A stretch of DNA of 64,000 nucleotides from Campylobacter sp. RM16704 (GCF_000816245.1 NZ_CP007769.1:1024464-1088463); one strand, 5' to 3'. Shown: positions 1 to 9,829, counted from the stretch's first letter. The notes: generated from the sequence alone by a model not told the origin. Numbers and translations: made by a program.

Positions 1-90
1 AAGATGAATTTCTTTTACTTTTAAATTACGCTCAAGTTCTCTTAAATGGTTTTTACCCATTTTACCAAGGCCTATAAGCCCTATCTTCAT
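1..90 (-). CDS. Gfo/Idh/MocA-type NAD(P)-dependent oxidoreductase, N-terminus only
   Basis: The start codon is the ATG at 90-88 and the gene runs off the left edge, leaving about 30 codons. The visible protein begins MKIGLIGLGKMGKNHLREL, a Rossmann-fold dinucleotide-binding start (GxGxMG) followed by the NHL segment typical of Gfo/Idh/MocA sugar-type dehydrogenases. It overlaps the stop of the upstream aminotransferase gene by 4 nt (ATGA), so the two are probably translationally coupled. Such pairs often modify nucleotide sugars, but the substrate cannot be read from here. Confidence 0.8.
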   Translation of the reverse strand, partial: MKIGLIGLGKMGKNHLRELERNLKVKEIHL

Positions 91-1169
91 TTAAAAGCCT
101 CAATCACTCTTATCTGATGTTCTTCTTTTAAAAACGCACTCATAGGTAAGGATAAAATTTCATCACTTAAAAGTTCTGTGTTTGGTAATTCACCTTTCTT
201 ATAGGCAAGATAACCAAAAGCTTCTTGCAAATGAAGCCCTAATGGGTAATGTATTGCCGTAGGTATGCCTTGATTTTGTAATTTTTGCATAAATTTTTCC
301 CTATCTTTTACACGCACACTATATTGAGCCCAAGCACTTATAAAATCATTTTTTCTTGGTGGTAAAATACAATTTTTTAAATTTTCATCATAAATTTTAG
401 CTATTGCTTCTCTTTTTTTGATCTCTTCATTTAAGTATTTTAATTTCACATTTAAAACAGCTGCTTGTATAGTATCAAGCCTTCCGTTTATACCAATGTA
501 TTTGTGTTTGTATCTTTGAATTTGCCCATGATTTAAATAAATTTTGATTTTTTGTGCTAGTTCATCATCTTGAGTAAAAATCGCCCCACCATCTCCATAA
601 GCACCCAAAGGTTTAGATGGAAAAAAGCTTGTACAAGATATATCAGCTATAGCACATGATTTTACGCCTTTTTGGCTAGCACCAAAACTTTGCGCACCAT
701 CTTCTATCAAAGCAATATTTTGATTTTTACAAAGTTCTTTTAAAGCAAACATATCAGGCATAAGACCAAAAATACTCACAGCAATTACCGCTTTAGTTTT
801 AGGTGTAATAACTTCTTGAATTTTTTGTAAATCAAGATTATAGTCTTTAAAATCAATATCCACAAAAACAGGCTTAGCACCTATTAAAGCCACCATTTCA
901 GCCGTAGCTATAAAAGTAAAACTTGGCACTATAACCTCATCATCTTTACCTATTCCCAAAGCCATCAAAGCTAAAAAAAGCGCACTTGTACCACTTGAAC
1001 AACCCATAGCATGTTTTATACCTACATATTTTGCTAAATTTGATTCAAATTCTTCAAGCTTTACACCACCTATAAAAGAAGAATTTTGTATAACTTCACT
1101 TACGGCTTCATCAATTTCATTTTTGTAAGCATTATATTGAGCATTTAAGTCTATAAAAGGAATTTTCAT
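87..1169 (-). CDS. DegT/DnrJ/EryC1/StrS family PLP-dependent sugar aminotransferase
   Basis: 360 aa, normal length for the family. These enzymes transfer an amino group from glutamate to a keto-sugar nucleotide using pyridoxal phosphate. The expected signatures are present: substrate/PLP loop CSSGTSAL near residue 57, EDGAQSFGA with Asp157 and Gln160, and the Schiff-base lysine Lys186 in PSKPLGAYGDGGA. The start follows a minus-strand TATAAT at 1203-1198, and the stop overlaps the following oxidoreductase start. The pair faces away from alaS, as I recall for Cj0505c/Cj0504c in C. jejuni. The sugar substrate is unknown, and there is no glycan cluster around it to suggest one. Confidence 0.9.
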   Translation of the reverse strand: MKIPFIDLNAQYNAYKNEIDEAVSEVIQNSSFIGGVKLEEFESNLAKYVGIKHAMGCSSGTSALFLALMALGIGKDDEVIVPSFTFIATAEMVALIGAKPVFVDIDFKDYNLDLQKIQEVITPKTKAVIAVSIFGLMPDMFALKELCKNQNIALIEDGAQSFGASQKGVKSCAIADISCTSFFPSKPLGAYGDGGAIFTQDDELAQKIKIYLNHGQIQRYKHKYIGINGRLDTIQAAVLNVKLKYLNEEIKKREAIAKIYDENLKNCILPPRKNDFISAWAQYSVRVKDREKFMQKLQNQGIPTAIHYPLGLHLQEAFGYLAYKKGELPNTELLSDEILSLPMSAFLKEEHQIRVIEAFK

Positions 1170-1197
1170 CTTAGCAACCTTGTAAATTAAAATTGTG

Positions 1198-1203
1198 ATT
1201 ATA
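1198..1203 (-). promoter_or_regulatory. -10 element for the aminotransferase gene
   Basis: The minus strand reads TATAAT here, 28 nt before the start codon at 1169. Campylobacter sigma-70 promoters generally have a strong -10 and no conserved -35, so only the -10 is claimed. Confidence 0.55.
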
Positions 1204-1235
1204 AGATAGTTTTACTTAATTTAAAGTATTTTTGG

Positions 1236-1241
1236 TATTAT
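1236..1241 (+). promoter_or_regulatory. Extended -10 element for alaS-maf-pbpA
   Basis: TATTAT preceded by TGG (extended -10 form TGn), 28 nt upstream of the alaS ATG. It is divergent to the aminotransferase promoter. Confidence 0.5.
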
Positions 1242-1269
1242 TTTAGGCAAAAAATAGCTAGGAAAACCT

Positions 1270-3807
1270 ATGGATATAAGAAAAGAATATTTAGAATTTT
1301 TTAAATCAAAAGGACACGAAATTACACCTTCAAGTCCTTTGGTTCCTGATGATGCGAGTTTGCTTTTTACTAATGCGGGTATGGTGCCTTTTAAAAGTAT
1401 ATTTACTGGAGAAGTGCCACGCCCTAATCCTCCGCGTAAAACAAGCTGTCAAACTTGCATAAGAGCTGGTGGTAAACACAATGACTTAGATAATGTAGGC
1501 TACACAGCACGCCATCACACATTTTTTGAAATGCTTGGGAATTTTAGTTTTGGAGATTACTTTAAAGAAGAAGCTATTGCTTATGCTTGGGAATTTGTAA
1601 CTGAAATTTTAAAACTTCCTAAAGATAGACTTTATGTAACAGTTCATGAAAATGACGATGAAGCTTATAAGTTGTGGCAAAAACATATAGAAAAAGAAAG
1701 AATTTATAAATTTGGCGATAAAGATAATTTTTGGCAAATGGGCGATACTGGACCATGTGGGCCTTGTAGTGAAATTTTTTACGATCAAGGAAGTGAGCAT
1801 TTTAATTCTAGTGAAGATTATATGGGTGGTGATGGAGATAGGTTTTTAGAAATTTGGAATCTAGTTTTTATGCAGTATGAAAGAAGTACAGATGGCACAC
1901 TAAGTCCTTTACCAAAGCCAAGCATTGATACAGGTATGGGACTTGAAAGAGTTAGTGCTATAAAAGAAGGAAAATTTAGTAATTTTGATAGTTCTTTATT
2001 TATGCCTATCATAGAAAAAATAGCAAAACTTTGTGGTAAAACTTATACCTATGAAAGTGGAGCTAGCTTTAGAGTGATAGCTGATCATATTAGATCAAGT
2101 GTATTTTTACTAGCTCAAGGGGTTGGCTTTGACAAAGAAGGTAGAGGTTATGTTTTAAGAAGAATTTTACGCCGCGCATTAAGACATGGGTATTTACTAG
2201 GACTTAAAAAACCTTTTATGCATGAGCTTGTAAATGTGGTTTGTGAATTAATGGGCGAACATTATACCTACTTAAATGAAAAAAAAGAATTTATTAAAGA
2301 GCAAATCAAACTAGAAGAAGAAAGATTTTTAAGTACTATTGAAAATGGCATAGAAATTTTTAACGAAGAGCTTAAAAACACCAAAGATATTTTTAGCGGT
2401 GAAGTAGCTTTTAAGCTTTATGATACCTATGGTTTTCCACTTGATTTAACTGCTGATATGCTAAGAGAAAAAAATATCAGCGTAGATGAGGCTAAATTTA
2501 ATGCTTTAATGCAAGAACAAAAAGATAGAGCTAAAGCTTCTTGGAAAGGAAGTGGAGACAAGGCAATTAGTGGGGATTTTAAAATTTTACTTGAAAAATT
2601 TGGCAAAAATACCTTTAGTGGATATGAAAATTATAAAGAAAAAACTAAAATTTTAGCTATTTTAGATGAAAATTTCAAAACTATATCTGAAGCTAAAAAT
2701 GGACAAATAGTATGGCTGATGCTTGAAAAAACTCCATTTTACGCAACAAGTGGTGGGCAAAGTGCTGATATAGGATTTATCAACGAGAGTGAAGTTTTAG
2801 ATACGCAAAAATTCTTTGATATTAATCTAAGCCAGGTTAAACTAAAACAAGATATAAAAACCGACGATGAAATTATAGCTTATATAGATACAAAAAAAAG
2901 AGAGCAAATCGCAAGACACCATAGTGCAACACATTTACTCCACCATGCTCTAAGAGAAATTCTTGGCTCGCATATAAGTCAAGCAGGCTCTTTAGTAGAA
3001 TACAATAAACTAAGATTTGATTTTACTCATCCAAAAGCCCTAAACAAAGAAGAATTAAACAAAATAGAAACTTTAGTAAATACTTACATTATGGAAGCAA
3101 ATGAAGCTAAGATTGAAATTTTGGATTTGGAAGAAGCTAAAAAAAGCGGTGCTATAGCTTTATTTAGTGAAAAATATCAAGATAAAGTAAGAGTTTTAAC
3201 CTTAGGAGCTAGTAAAGAGCTTTGCGGTGGAACTCATGTAAAAAATAGTTCAGAGATTGGTAGTTTTTACATAGTAAAAGAAAGTGGTGTTAGTGCTGGA
3301 GTTAGAAGAATAGAAGCTGTAGTTAGCAAAGCTGCACTTGATTATATAAATGAAAATTTAAAAGAACTAAGCCAAATTAAAGAAGAATTAAAAACTCATG
3401 ATATTTTAAACTATGTTGCGAAATTAAAAAATGAAATCACAAATTTAAAAAATGAGTTAAAAAATTCAAACAAAATAGAATTAAATTCTAAAGAACTCAA
3501 CGGAACTATCTATTGTGTGCAAAAAATAGATAATGGCGATATAAAAACTATGATTGATGAGTTTAAAAACAAATCTAACAAAGCAGTGATTTTGCTTTTA
3601 CAAGAAAAAGAAGGCAAAATCACCATAGCAGCAGGAGTAAAAGAAGCTCCATTAAAAGCAGGAAATTTAGTAAAAGAAATTGCACAAATACTTGGTGGAA
3701 ATGGTGGCGGAAGAGATGATTTTGCTACTGCAGGTGGTAAAGATATAAACAAAATAGACCAAGCATTAAATCATGCTAAAAAAATCATAGAAGAAAGTCT
3801 TGTTTAA
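1270..3807 (+). CDS. alaS: Alanyl-tRNA synthetase
   Basis: 845 aa, full length for a bacterial AlaRS, which charges tRNA-Ala in the cytoplasm and edits misacylated Ser/Gly. The N-terminal half is the class II catalytic core ([17 protein letters not shown], then [10 protein letters not shown]). The editing domain shows the zinc-type HxxxH in [10 protein letters not shown] near residues 550-560, with the partner CGGTH near 652. The C-terminal DHHA1-type segment [15 protein letters not shown] is near the end. The stop overlaps the maf start by one base (TAATG), so it heads an operon with maf and pbpA. Confidence 0.98.
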   Translation: MDIRKEYLEFFKSKGHEITPSSPLVPDDASLLFTNAGMVPFKSIFTGEVPRPNPPRKTSCQTCIRAGGKHNDLDNVGYTARHHTFFEMLGNFSFGDYFKEEAIAYAWEFVTEILKLPKDRLYVTVHENDDEAYKLWQKHIEKERIYKFGDKDNFWQMGDTGPCGPCSEIFYDQGSEHFNSSEDYMGGDGDRFLEIWNLVFMQYERSTDGTLSPLPKPSIDTGMGLERVSAIKEGKFSNFDSSLFMPIIEKIAKLCGKTYTYESGASFRVIADHIRSSVFLLAQGVGFDKEGRGYVLRRILRRALRHGYLLGLKKPFMHELVNVVCELMGEHYTYLNEKKEFIKEQIKLEEERFLSTIENGIEIFNEELKNTKDIFSGEVAFKLYDTYGFPLDLTADMLREKNISVDEAKFNALMQEQKDRAKASWKGSGDKAISGDFKILLEKFGKNTFSGYENYKEKTKILAILDENFKTISEAKNGQIVWLMLEKTPFYATSGGQSADIGFINESEVLDTQKFFDINLSQVKLKQDIKTDDEIIAYIDTKKREQIARHHSATHLLHHALREILGSHISQAGSLVEYNKLRFDFTHPKALNKEELNKIETLVNTYIMEANEAKIEILDLEEAKKSGAIALFSEKYQDKVRVLTLGASKELCGGTHVKNSSEIGSFYIVKESGVSAGVRRIEAVVSKAALDYINENLKELSQIKEELKTHDILNYVAKLKNEITNLKNELKNSNKIELNSKELNGTIYCVQKIDNGDIKTMIDEFKNKSNKAVILLLQEKEGKITIAAGVKEAPLKAGNLVKEIAQILGGNGGGRDDFATAGGKDINKIDQALNHAKKIIEESLV

Positions 3808-4349
3808 TGCTTTATCTAGCTTCAAGTTCGCCTTCACGCGTTGCTTTACTAAAAAAAGCAAATATAGCTTTTGAACAAATCATAATAGACTATGATGAGA
3901 GTTCGATAAAAAAAGAAAAACCAAATTCTTATGTGCAAAAAATAGTTTTAGAAAAAGAAAGGCAATTTTTTGCACAATATCCTAATTTTAAAAATGTTTT
4001 ATTTGCTGATAGTATAGTTTGTATTGAAAATGAAATTCTCACAAAAGCCAAAAACGATAATGAAGCATTTAAGATGCTGAATTTACAAAATGGTAAAAGC
4101 ATTAGTATTTTAAGTGCTATGGTTTTGATTTTAGAAAATAAAAAAATATTCAATCTTAGCAAATGTGATATAATCTTAGATGAATTTGACTTAAAAGATA
4201 TGCAAATTTATGTAAATTCAAAACTTTATCAAGGTAAAGCAGGTGCTGTAATGTGTGAAGGATTTCATAAAAAATACATTAGAAAAATCATAGGTCATCA
4301 AAGCACAGCACTAGGGCTTAATATAGAACTTTTGAAAGCTTTTTTATGA
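3807..4349 (+). CDS. maf: Maf-like nucleotide pyrophosphatase
   Basis: 180 aa. Maf proteins hydrolyse non-canonical or methylated nucleoside triphosphates to monophosphates and are linked to division arrest in some bacteria. The family N-terminus LASSSPSRVALLKK is clear, and FADSIV matches the family ADTVV segment with Ser in place of Thr. The C-terminal GKAGAVMCEGF replaces the usual GKAGGYGIQG, so substrate preference may differ from YhdE-type Maf. It starts inside the alaS stop and overlaps pbpA by 4 nt. It is unrelated to the flagellar 'motility accessory factor' proteins that share the name in Campylobacter. Confidence 0.85.
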   Translation: MLYLASSSPSRVALLKKANIAFEQIIIDYDESSIKKEKPNSYVQKIVLEKERQFFAQYPNFKNVLFADSIVCIENEILTKAKNDNEAFKMLNLQNGKSISILSAMVLILENKKIFNLSKCDIILDEFDLKDMQIYVNSKLYQGKAGAVMCEGFHKKYIRKIIGHQSTALGLNIELLKAFL

Positions 4350-6280
4350 TTAAAACATTAAAAATTTTTATTTCTTTTTGTGTGGTTTGTTTGATAGGAA
4401 TTTTTATTTTTATTGCCTATTTGTTTTCAGATTCAGATTTAAATCAATATACTTTTAAAGATTATAAACCACCTCTTACAACACAAATTTTTGATAAAAA
4501 CGGAAAATTAGTTGCTAATATCTTTGAACAACACCGCTTTTATGCTCCTTATGAAGAACTTCCACCAAGACTTATAGAGGCTTTAATTGCTATAGAGGAC
4601 ACTAGTTTTTTTGAACATAATGGAGTCAATATAGATGCAATTTTTAGAGCAGCTATTAAAATCATAAGAAGTGGTGGTAAAACTATGGAGGGTGCTTCTA
4701 CTCTCACACAACAATTCATTAAAAACACAGAATTAACTCCTGAACGAACCTTAAATAGAAAATTAAAAGAAGCTTTGCTTGCTTATAAAATAGAAAGTAC
4801 TTTGACTAAAGAACAAATTTTGGAAAGATATTTAAATTTCATTTTCTTTGGGCATGGATATTATGGAGTTAAAACCGCTGCACTTGGATATTTTAGAAAA
4901 AATTTAGATGATCTTAGTCTAAAAGAAATAGCTATTTTAGTAGGTATGCCTAAAGCCCCAAGCACTTACGATCCGACTAGACACTTGGATCTTTCTTTAG
5001 CAAGAGCAAATAGTGTTATACAAAGAATGTATAATCTAGGTTGGATTTCTAATGAAGAATACCAAGGTGCTTTAAAAGAAATTCCAAAAATTTATGATGA
5101 TACATTGACACAAAATGCAGCTCCTTATGTAACTCAAGAAGTTTTAAAACAATTAAGTGGTATTAAAGATTTAAAAACAGGTGGATATAAAATAGAACTT
5201 GCAATTGATCTTGATGTACAAAATATTGCAAGAGATGCTTTAAAATTTGGCTATGATGAGATTATAAAAAGAGATAAAGATGCAAATTTAAGCACACTAA
5301 ATGGGGCTATGATAGTAGCAAATCATCAAAATGGTGATATTTTAGCCTTAGTAGGTGGAGTAAATTATGCAAAAAGCAATTTTAATCGTGCCACTCAAAG
5401 CTTAAGACAGCCTGGAAGTTCCTTTAAGCCTTTTTTATATCAAATTGCTATTGATTTAGGTTATTCGCCTATGAGCAAAATCGCAGATATTTCAAGAGTT
5501 TTTGAAAGTTCTAAAAAAAATGAAAAAGATTGGAAACCAAAAAATTTTGGCGACAAATTTTTAGGACTTATTACCTTAAAAGAAGCACTAACTGGCTCAA
5601 GAAATTTAGCTACCATCAATCTTGCTCTTTCCTTAGGTCTTGATGTTATTCATGATAAACTCATATATATGGGATTTGAAAATATTCCTATGGATTTATC
5701 TATAGTTTTAGGAAGTTTTGGAATTTCTATTTATGATTATGCTAAGCTTTATACTGTTTTTGGAAATTATGGTCTTCAAAAAGATTTAATATTAATAAAA
5801 AAGGTGATTGATAAAAATGGAAAAACTTTAGTAGAATTTAATTCTGGAGAAAGAAAAATTAGTGAACCTGCACAGGCTTTTTTAGTTAATAATATGATGC
5901 AAAATGTTGTTCAAAAAGGTACTGGACGCAATGCAAGAGTTAAAGGGATTGAAATAGCTGGAAAAACAGGAACTTCTAATAAAAGTATAGATGCTTGGTT
6001 TTGTGGATTAACTCCTGAAATAGAAGCAATCATTTGGTATGGCAATGATGATAATAAACCTATGAAACAAATTGAAGGCGGAGCAAGAACTGCTGCTCCG
6101 GTTTTTAAAGAATTTTTAACAAAATATTTAGAACTTTATCCTGATAGTGCAAGAAAATTTAATATTCCTAAAGGAGTTTATCAAGGATTTTTTGAAAAAC
6201 AAAAAGAATATTATACCAATACTTCTCCTTTTCCAAAAAATAATCCTATTTTTTCTGAAAACAATGAAATTATTTTTTAA
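4346..6280 (+). CDS. pbpA: Class A penicillin-binding protein 1A (bifunctional peptidoglycan synthase)
   Basis: 644 aa. It polymerises and cross-links peptidoglycan on the outer face of the inner membrane. One TM anchor lies at about residues 8-28. The glycosyltransferase (GT51) domain has the catalytic Glu84 in IEDTSFFEHNG and the EGASTLTQQFIKN motif. The transpeptidase domain has SSFK (QPGSSFKPF) near 357-360, SRN as the SxN motif near 420, and KTGTS near 538. It starts by ATGA overlap with maf. The C-terminal tail is short and Asn/Lys-rich, with no extra domain. Confidence 0.95.
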   Translation: MIKTLKIFISFCVVCLIGIFIFIAYLFSDSDLNQYTFKDYKPPLTTQIFDKNGKLVANIFEQHRFYAPYEELPPRLIEALIAIEDTSFFEHNGVNIDAIFRAAIKIIRSGGKTMEGASTLTQQFIKNTELTPERTLNRKLKEALLAYKIESTLTKEQILERYLNFIFFGHGYYGVKTAALGYFRKNLDDLSLKEIAILVGMPKAPSTYDPTRHLDLSLARANSVIQRMYNLGWISNEEYQGALKEIPKIYDDTLTQNAAPYVTQEVLKQLSGIKDLKTGGYKIELAIDLDVQNIARDALKFGYDEIIKRDKDANLSTLNGAMIVANHQNGDILALVGGVNYAKSNFNRATQSLRQPGSSFKPFLYQIAIDLGYSPMSKIADISRVFESSKKNEKDWKPKNFGDKFLGLITLKEALTGSRNLATINLALSLGLDVIHDKLIYMGFENIPMDLSIVLGSFGISIYDYAKLYTVFGNYGLQKDLILIKKVIDKNGKTLVEFNSGERKISEPAQAFLVNNMMQNVVQKGTGRNARVKGIEIAGKTGTSNKSIDAWFCGLTPEIEAIIWYGNDDNKPMKQIEGGARTAAPVFKEFLTKYLELYPDSARKFNIPKGVYQGFFEKQKEYYTNTSPFPKNNPIFSENNEIIF

Positions 6281-6364
6281 AATATTTTTTATAAAATAAT
6301 AAAAATTATCCTTTTGTTTTCCTTTATATGTTTTAATACTATATAAATATATAAAGGAATAATT

Positions 6365-7258
6365 ATGAATATTACCCATGAAAAATTATACAAAAAAAGA
6401 CGTCATTTTTTAAAACTAGGTACTGGTGCTTTAGTTAGCTCAGCATTAATCCAATCTAAATTAATGGCACTAAATTTTTTACCTGATGCAAATAGTGAAA
6501 AACTAAAACTTAGTGATGAAAAAATTGCAACTAATTATATTAATTTTTATGAATTTTCTACAGATAAAAAAAGAGCAGTAGAACTTGCTAAAAATTTCAA
6601 TACAAAGGGCTGGAAAATAGAAATTAGTGGTGAAGTTGAAGAGCCTTTAGCTTTAACTATGGAAGATTTACTAGCTTTTCCTTTAGAAGAAAGGATTTAT
6701 AGATTTCGCTGTGTTGAAACTTGGTCTATGGTGGTGCCTTGGGTTGGTTTTGAGCTTCGAGCTTTGATAGAAAAATGCAAAGTTAAAAGTAATGCTAAAT
6801 TTATAAAATTTACCACTCTTTTTGATAAAAATCAATTTGCAGATCAAGCTTCATTTTTTCCAACTCTTGATTATCCTTATGTAGAAGGTTTAAGATTAGA
6901 TGAAGCTATGCACCCACTAACACTTATGGCTGTTGGTATGTATAAAAAACCTTTACTTGGACAAAATGGAGCACCGATTCGCCTTGTAGTTCCATGGAAA
7001 TATGGTTTTAAAAGTATAAAATCTATCGTTAAAATAGAATTTACTAAAGAACAACCTAAAACCACATGGGAGCTTGCAAATCCTAGAGAATATGGTTTTT
7101 ATGCAAATGTTAATCCAAACGTCTCTCACCCAAGATGGTCTCAAGCTAATGAGCGTCCTTTGGGAGATTTTTTCACTAAACCTACTCAAATATTTAATGG
7201 TTATGAAAAAGAAGTAGCACATTTATATAAAGATATGGATTTAAGGGTTAATTTTTAA
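6365..7258 (+). CDS. msrP: MsrP, molybdopterin catalytic subunit of periplasmic methionine sulfoxide reductase
   Basis: 297 aa. MsrP (formerly YedY) reduces methionine sulfoxide in periplasmic proteins with a mononuclear Mo cofactor. A twin-arginine signal KRRHFLKLG at residues 11-19 precedes a hydrophobic stretch, consistent with folded export by Tat. The Mo-ligating cysteine is Cys116 in YRFRCVETWSMVVPW. SD AAAGGA precedes the ATG. The stop overlaps msrQ by one base (TAATG), so the two subunits are co-translated. Matches my memory of Cj0379c. Confidence 0.94.
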   Translation: MNITHEKLYKKRRHFLKLGTGALVSSALIQSKLMALNFLPDANSEKLKLSDEKIATNYINFYEFSTDKKRAVELAKNFNTKGWKIEISGEVEEPLALTMEDLLAFPLEERIYRFRCVETWSMVVPWVGFELRALIEKCKVKSNAKFIKFTTLFDKNQFADQASFFPTLDYPYVEGLRLDEAMHPLTLMAVGMYKKPLLGQNGAPIRLVVPWKYGFKSIKSIVKIEFTKEQPKTTWELANPREYGFYANVNPNVSHPRWSQANERPLGDFFTKPTQIFNGYEKEVAHLYKDMDLRVNF

Positions 7259-7818
7259 TGAGTAAAAAATTTTGCAATATTAGTAGTTTTTTGCTTTTTA
7301 TTTTAAGTATATTTTATAGTTTTTATCAAATTATGCATGAATTTGATATTGTAAAATCTGTGTATTTTTATAGTGGTATATTTGGCTTAATCTTTTTTGG
7401 ATTAAGCCTATTTTTTTCACTTTTAAAATATAAACACACAAAAGATTATCCTAAATTTTTAGGTTTTTATGCATTTTTTTGGGCCTTGATTCACTTTTTA
7501 AATTATTTTGCTTTTGGAAAAAATTTAGACCTAATGCTTTTTTTCAAAGATACTTTTAGTAAAAATTTAGAATTTAGTGGTTTTATAAGCTTTTTTATAC
7601 TCACACTAATGTTTATAAGCTCTTTTAAATTTTTTACAAAACTCAGTAAAATTAGAAAACTGGGTTATATCTGTTTTTTAATAGCCTCTTGGCATTATTT
7701 TTTATCTGCAAAAGTTCCGCAAATTCCACATATTTTTGTTTTAAGCATTGCTATAATTTTTTTATCTTTAAAACTATGGAAAAACTATAAAAAGAGAAAA
7801 AAGGTAACTTATTATTAA
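7258..7818 (+). CDS. msrQ: MsrQ, heme-binding membrane subunit of methionine sulfoxide reductase
   Basis: 186 aa of mostly hydrophobic sequence with about six membrane segments. MsrQ belongs to the ferric-reductase-like b-type cytochromes and passes electrons from the quinone pool or flavin to MsrP. Candidate heme histidines lie in LIHFLNYF (residue about 79) and ASWHYFLSAKVPQIPH (about 146 and 158). Identification rests on topology and on the one-base overlap with msrP. A terminator-like hairpin lies inside this gene at 7384-7417. Confidence 0.88.
   Translation: MSKKFCNISSFLLFILSIFYSFYQIMHEFDIVKSVYFYSGIFGLIFFGLSLFFSLLKYKHTKDYPKFLGFYAFFWALIHFLNYFAFGKNLDLMLFFKDTFSKNLEFSGFISFFILTLMFISSFKFFTKLSKIRKLGYICFLIASWHYFLSAKVPQIPHIFVLSIAIIFLSLKLWKNYKKRKKVTYY
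7384..7417 (+). other. Intragenic hairpin plus U-tract within msrQ
   Basis: GGCTTAATC (7384-7392) and GATTAAGCC (7400-7408) form a perfect 9-bp stem with a 7-base loop, followed by TA and seven Ts. It looks like an intrinsic terminator inside the msrQ reading frame. No function has been shown; it could be a chance result of Gly-Leu and Phe codons. Confidence 0.5.
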
Positions 7819-7864
7819 ATTTTATAGCATATAAAAGTTAATTTAAGAATAAAAGTATAAAAGC

Positions 7865-7903
7865 TTCCTTAAAATAAGAGTTAATATATCTTATTTTAAG
7901 GAA
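7865..7903 (+). promoter_or_regulatory. Perfect 15-bp palindrome covering the Shine-Dalgarno of the next gene
   Basis: Arms 7865-7879 and 7889-7903 are exact reverse complements separated by 9 bases (GTTAATATA). The right arm ends in AAGGAA, the SD of the ATG at 7909. If both arms are transcribed, the SD is occluded in RNA. If transcription starts in the right arm from a -10 in the loop, it is a DNA operator instead. The sequence alone does not decide. Confidence 0.65.
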
Positions 7904-7908
7904 AGACA

Positions 7909-9804
7909 ATGCAAAGAAGAGACTTTTTAAATGGAATGGCTTTAACTATACTTGCAGGAATGACTCCTTTGCAAGTTTTATATGGTAAAGAAGCTAAGAT
8001 CGAAGACTTCACTAAAGAATACTACCCACCTAAATGGCTTGGACTAAGAGGAAGCAATAATGCAAGCTATGAATTTGCACATATGTTAAGAGATGGTGAA
8101 AAATTTGACTTTAGCGCTATTAAACCTAAACAAGAATATGACTTAGTTATAGTTGGAGCTGGTATTAGTGGATTAGCAGCTGCCTGTTTTTATCAAAATA
8201 AATTTGGAAAAGATAAAAAGATTTTAATTCTTGATAATCATGATGATTTTGGAGGACACGCTAGAAGAAATGAAATAGAACTAGAAGATGGAACTATTTT
8301 AAGCTATGGGGGTAGTGAAACTTTTCAATCTCCCAAAGCATTATATTCTAAAGAAGTAGTAGGATTGTTATCTTCTTTGGGTATAGATATTGATGAGTTA
8401 GCTAAACGCTTTGATATAAATTTTTACCCTGATTTAAAACTTAGTAGAGGTGTGTATTTTTCTAAAGCTGAATTTGGGGTAGATAAAGTTGTAAATGGAA
8501 ATCCTAGAAAAGTAATTTGTGATGATATTCCAGAAGAAAAGAACAATGGCAAAAGTATAGAAGATTTTATAAAAGATTTTCCGCTAAATGAAAAAGACAA
8601 AAAAGATTTAATCGCTTTATTCAAAAGCAAAAAAGATTATCTAAAAGGTATGAATAAAAAACAAAGAGATGAGTATATAGCCAAGACAAGCTATAAAAAT
8701 TTTTTAGAAGAAAAGGTTAAACTCTCACCTCAAGCTATAAAATTCTTTGAAGGTATGACAGATGACTTTTTAGCGTTGGGAATTGATGCTGTTTCTTGTG
8801 AAGATGCTAGAATTTCTTTTTTACCTGGATTTGATAAACTAGGTCTTGATCCTATTGAAGGTGACGCACTAGCTGAAATGGAAGAACCATATATCCACCA
8901 CTGCGCTGATGGAAATGCAACTGTTGCTAGATTGATGGTTAAAAGATTGATTCCTGAAGTATCTAAAAAAGGTAAAGACATGGATGATATTACTTTAGCC
9001 CATTTTGATTATTCTAAACTCGATCTTGCTAAAAACAAAGTTCGCTTAAGATTAAATAGCACAGTAATAAATGTAGAAAATACAAACGATGGTACTTTAG
9101 TTACTTATATAAATAAAGGCAAAAATTATAGAATAAAAGCAAAAAAAGTAGTAATGGCAAATTATAATAGTATGATTCCATATATTATACCAAGCTTACC
9201 ACAAGAACAAAAGGACGCTTTGAGTAAGAATGTAAAAACATCACTTTTACACACAAAAGTTATTATAAGCAATTGGGAACCATTTATAAAACTTGGAGTT
9301 CATGAAATTTACTCACCTAAAATGCCTTATGCTAGAACAAAACTTGATTATCCTATTGACATGGGAGGTTATTATCACCCAAGGGATCCTAAAAAACCTA
9401 TTTGTGTTCATATGGTTTGTTCACCTTTGGTTTTTGCTTCTATACAAGGAATTGATCTTGAAGGAATGGATGCAAGAGATAGAGCTAGAATAGGTAGAAA
9501 TTTATTATTTACTATGAGTTTTGAAGAGCATGAAAAAATCATTCGCGATCAGCTTCAAGGTATGTTAGGATCTGCTGGATTCAATCACGAAAAAGATATT
9601 AAAGCTATAGTTGTAAATCGCTGGGGACATTGTTATTCATATACTGAGAATAGTTTATACGATGATAATAAAGAGACACAGAAAACTATAGAACTTGCAA
9701 GAAAACCTTTTGGAAACATTGTGATAGCTAATTCAGATTCTGATTGGTCTGCTTATATGCATTCAGCAATTGACCAAGCATATCGTGCTGTTAATGAATT
9801 ATAA
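7909..9804 (+). CDS. Tat-exported FAD-dependent oxidoreductase, spermidine dehydrogenase-like
   Basis: 631 aa. The N-terminus MQRRDFLNGMALTILAGM is a twin-arginine signal, so the protein is probably periplasmic. The segment YYPPKWLGLRGSNNASYEFA resembles the N-terminal region of Pseudomonas-type spermidine dehydrogenases as I remember it. It is followed by an FAD-binding Rossmann motif DLVIVGAGISGLAAA near residue 80 and the FGGHARRNE segment. The C-terminus DSDWSAYMHSAIDQAYRAVNEL fits the terminal FAD-contacting region of amine-oxidase-fold flavoproteins. It stands alone between msrPQ and a convergent gene, with its own upstream palindrome. The substrate is an inference; another amine or alcohol is possible. 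Confidence 0.75.
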   Translation: MQRRDFLNGMALTILAGMTPLQVLYGKEAKIEDFTKEYYPPKWLGLRGSNNASYEFAHMLRDGEKFDFSAIKPKQEYDLVIVGAGISGLAAACFYQNKFGKDKKILILDNHDDFGGHARRNEIELEDGTILSYGGSETFQSPKALYSKEVVGLLSSLGIDIDELAKRFDINFYPDLKLSRGVYFSKAEFGVDKVVNGNPRKVICDDIPEEKNNGKSIEDFIKDFPLNEKDKKDLIALFKSKKDYLKGMNKKQRDEYIAKTSYKNFLEEKVKLSPQAIKFFEGMTDDFLALGIDAVSCEDARISFLPGFDKLGLDPIEGDALAEMEEPYIHHCADGNATVARLMVKRLIPEVSKKGKDMDDITLAHFDYSKLDLAKNKVRLRLNSTVINVENTNDGTLVTYINKGKNYRIKAKKVVMANYNSMIPYIIPSLPQEQKDALSKNVKTSLLHTKVIISNWEPFIKLGVHEIYSPKMPYARTKLDYPIDMGGYYHPRDPKKPICVHMVCSPLVFASIQGIDLEGMDARDRARIGRNLLFTMSFEEHEKIIRDQLQGMLGSAGFNHEKDIKAIVVNRWGHCYSYTENSLYDDNKETQKTIELARKPFGNIVIANSDSDWSAYMHSAIDQAYRAVNEL

Positions 9805-9806
9805 AA

Positions 9807-9829
9807 TCAAACTCCTAAAAGGAGTTTGA
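9807..9829 (-). terminator. Intrinsic terminator between convergent genes
   Basis: TCAAACTCCT and AGGAGTTTGA form a perfect 10-bp stem with a 3-base loop. On the minus strand the hairpin is followed by TTTTAT, so it best serves the DUF2165 gene. On plus it is followed by A residues. Confidence 0.75.
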
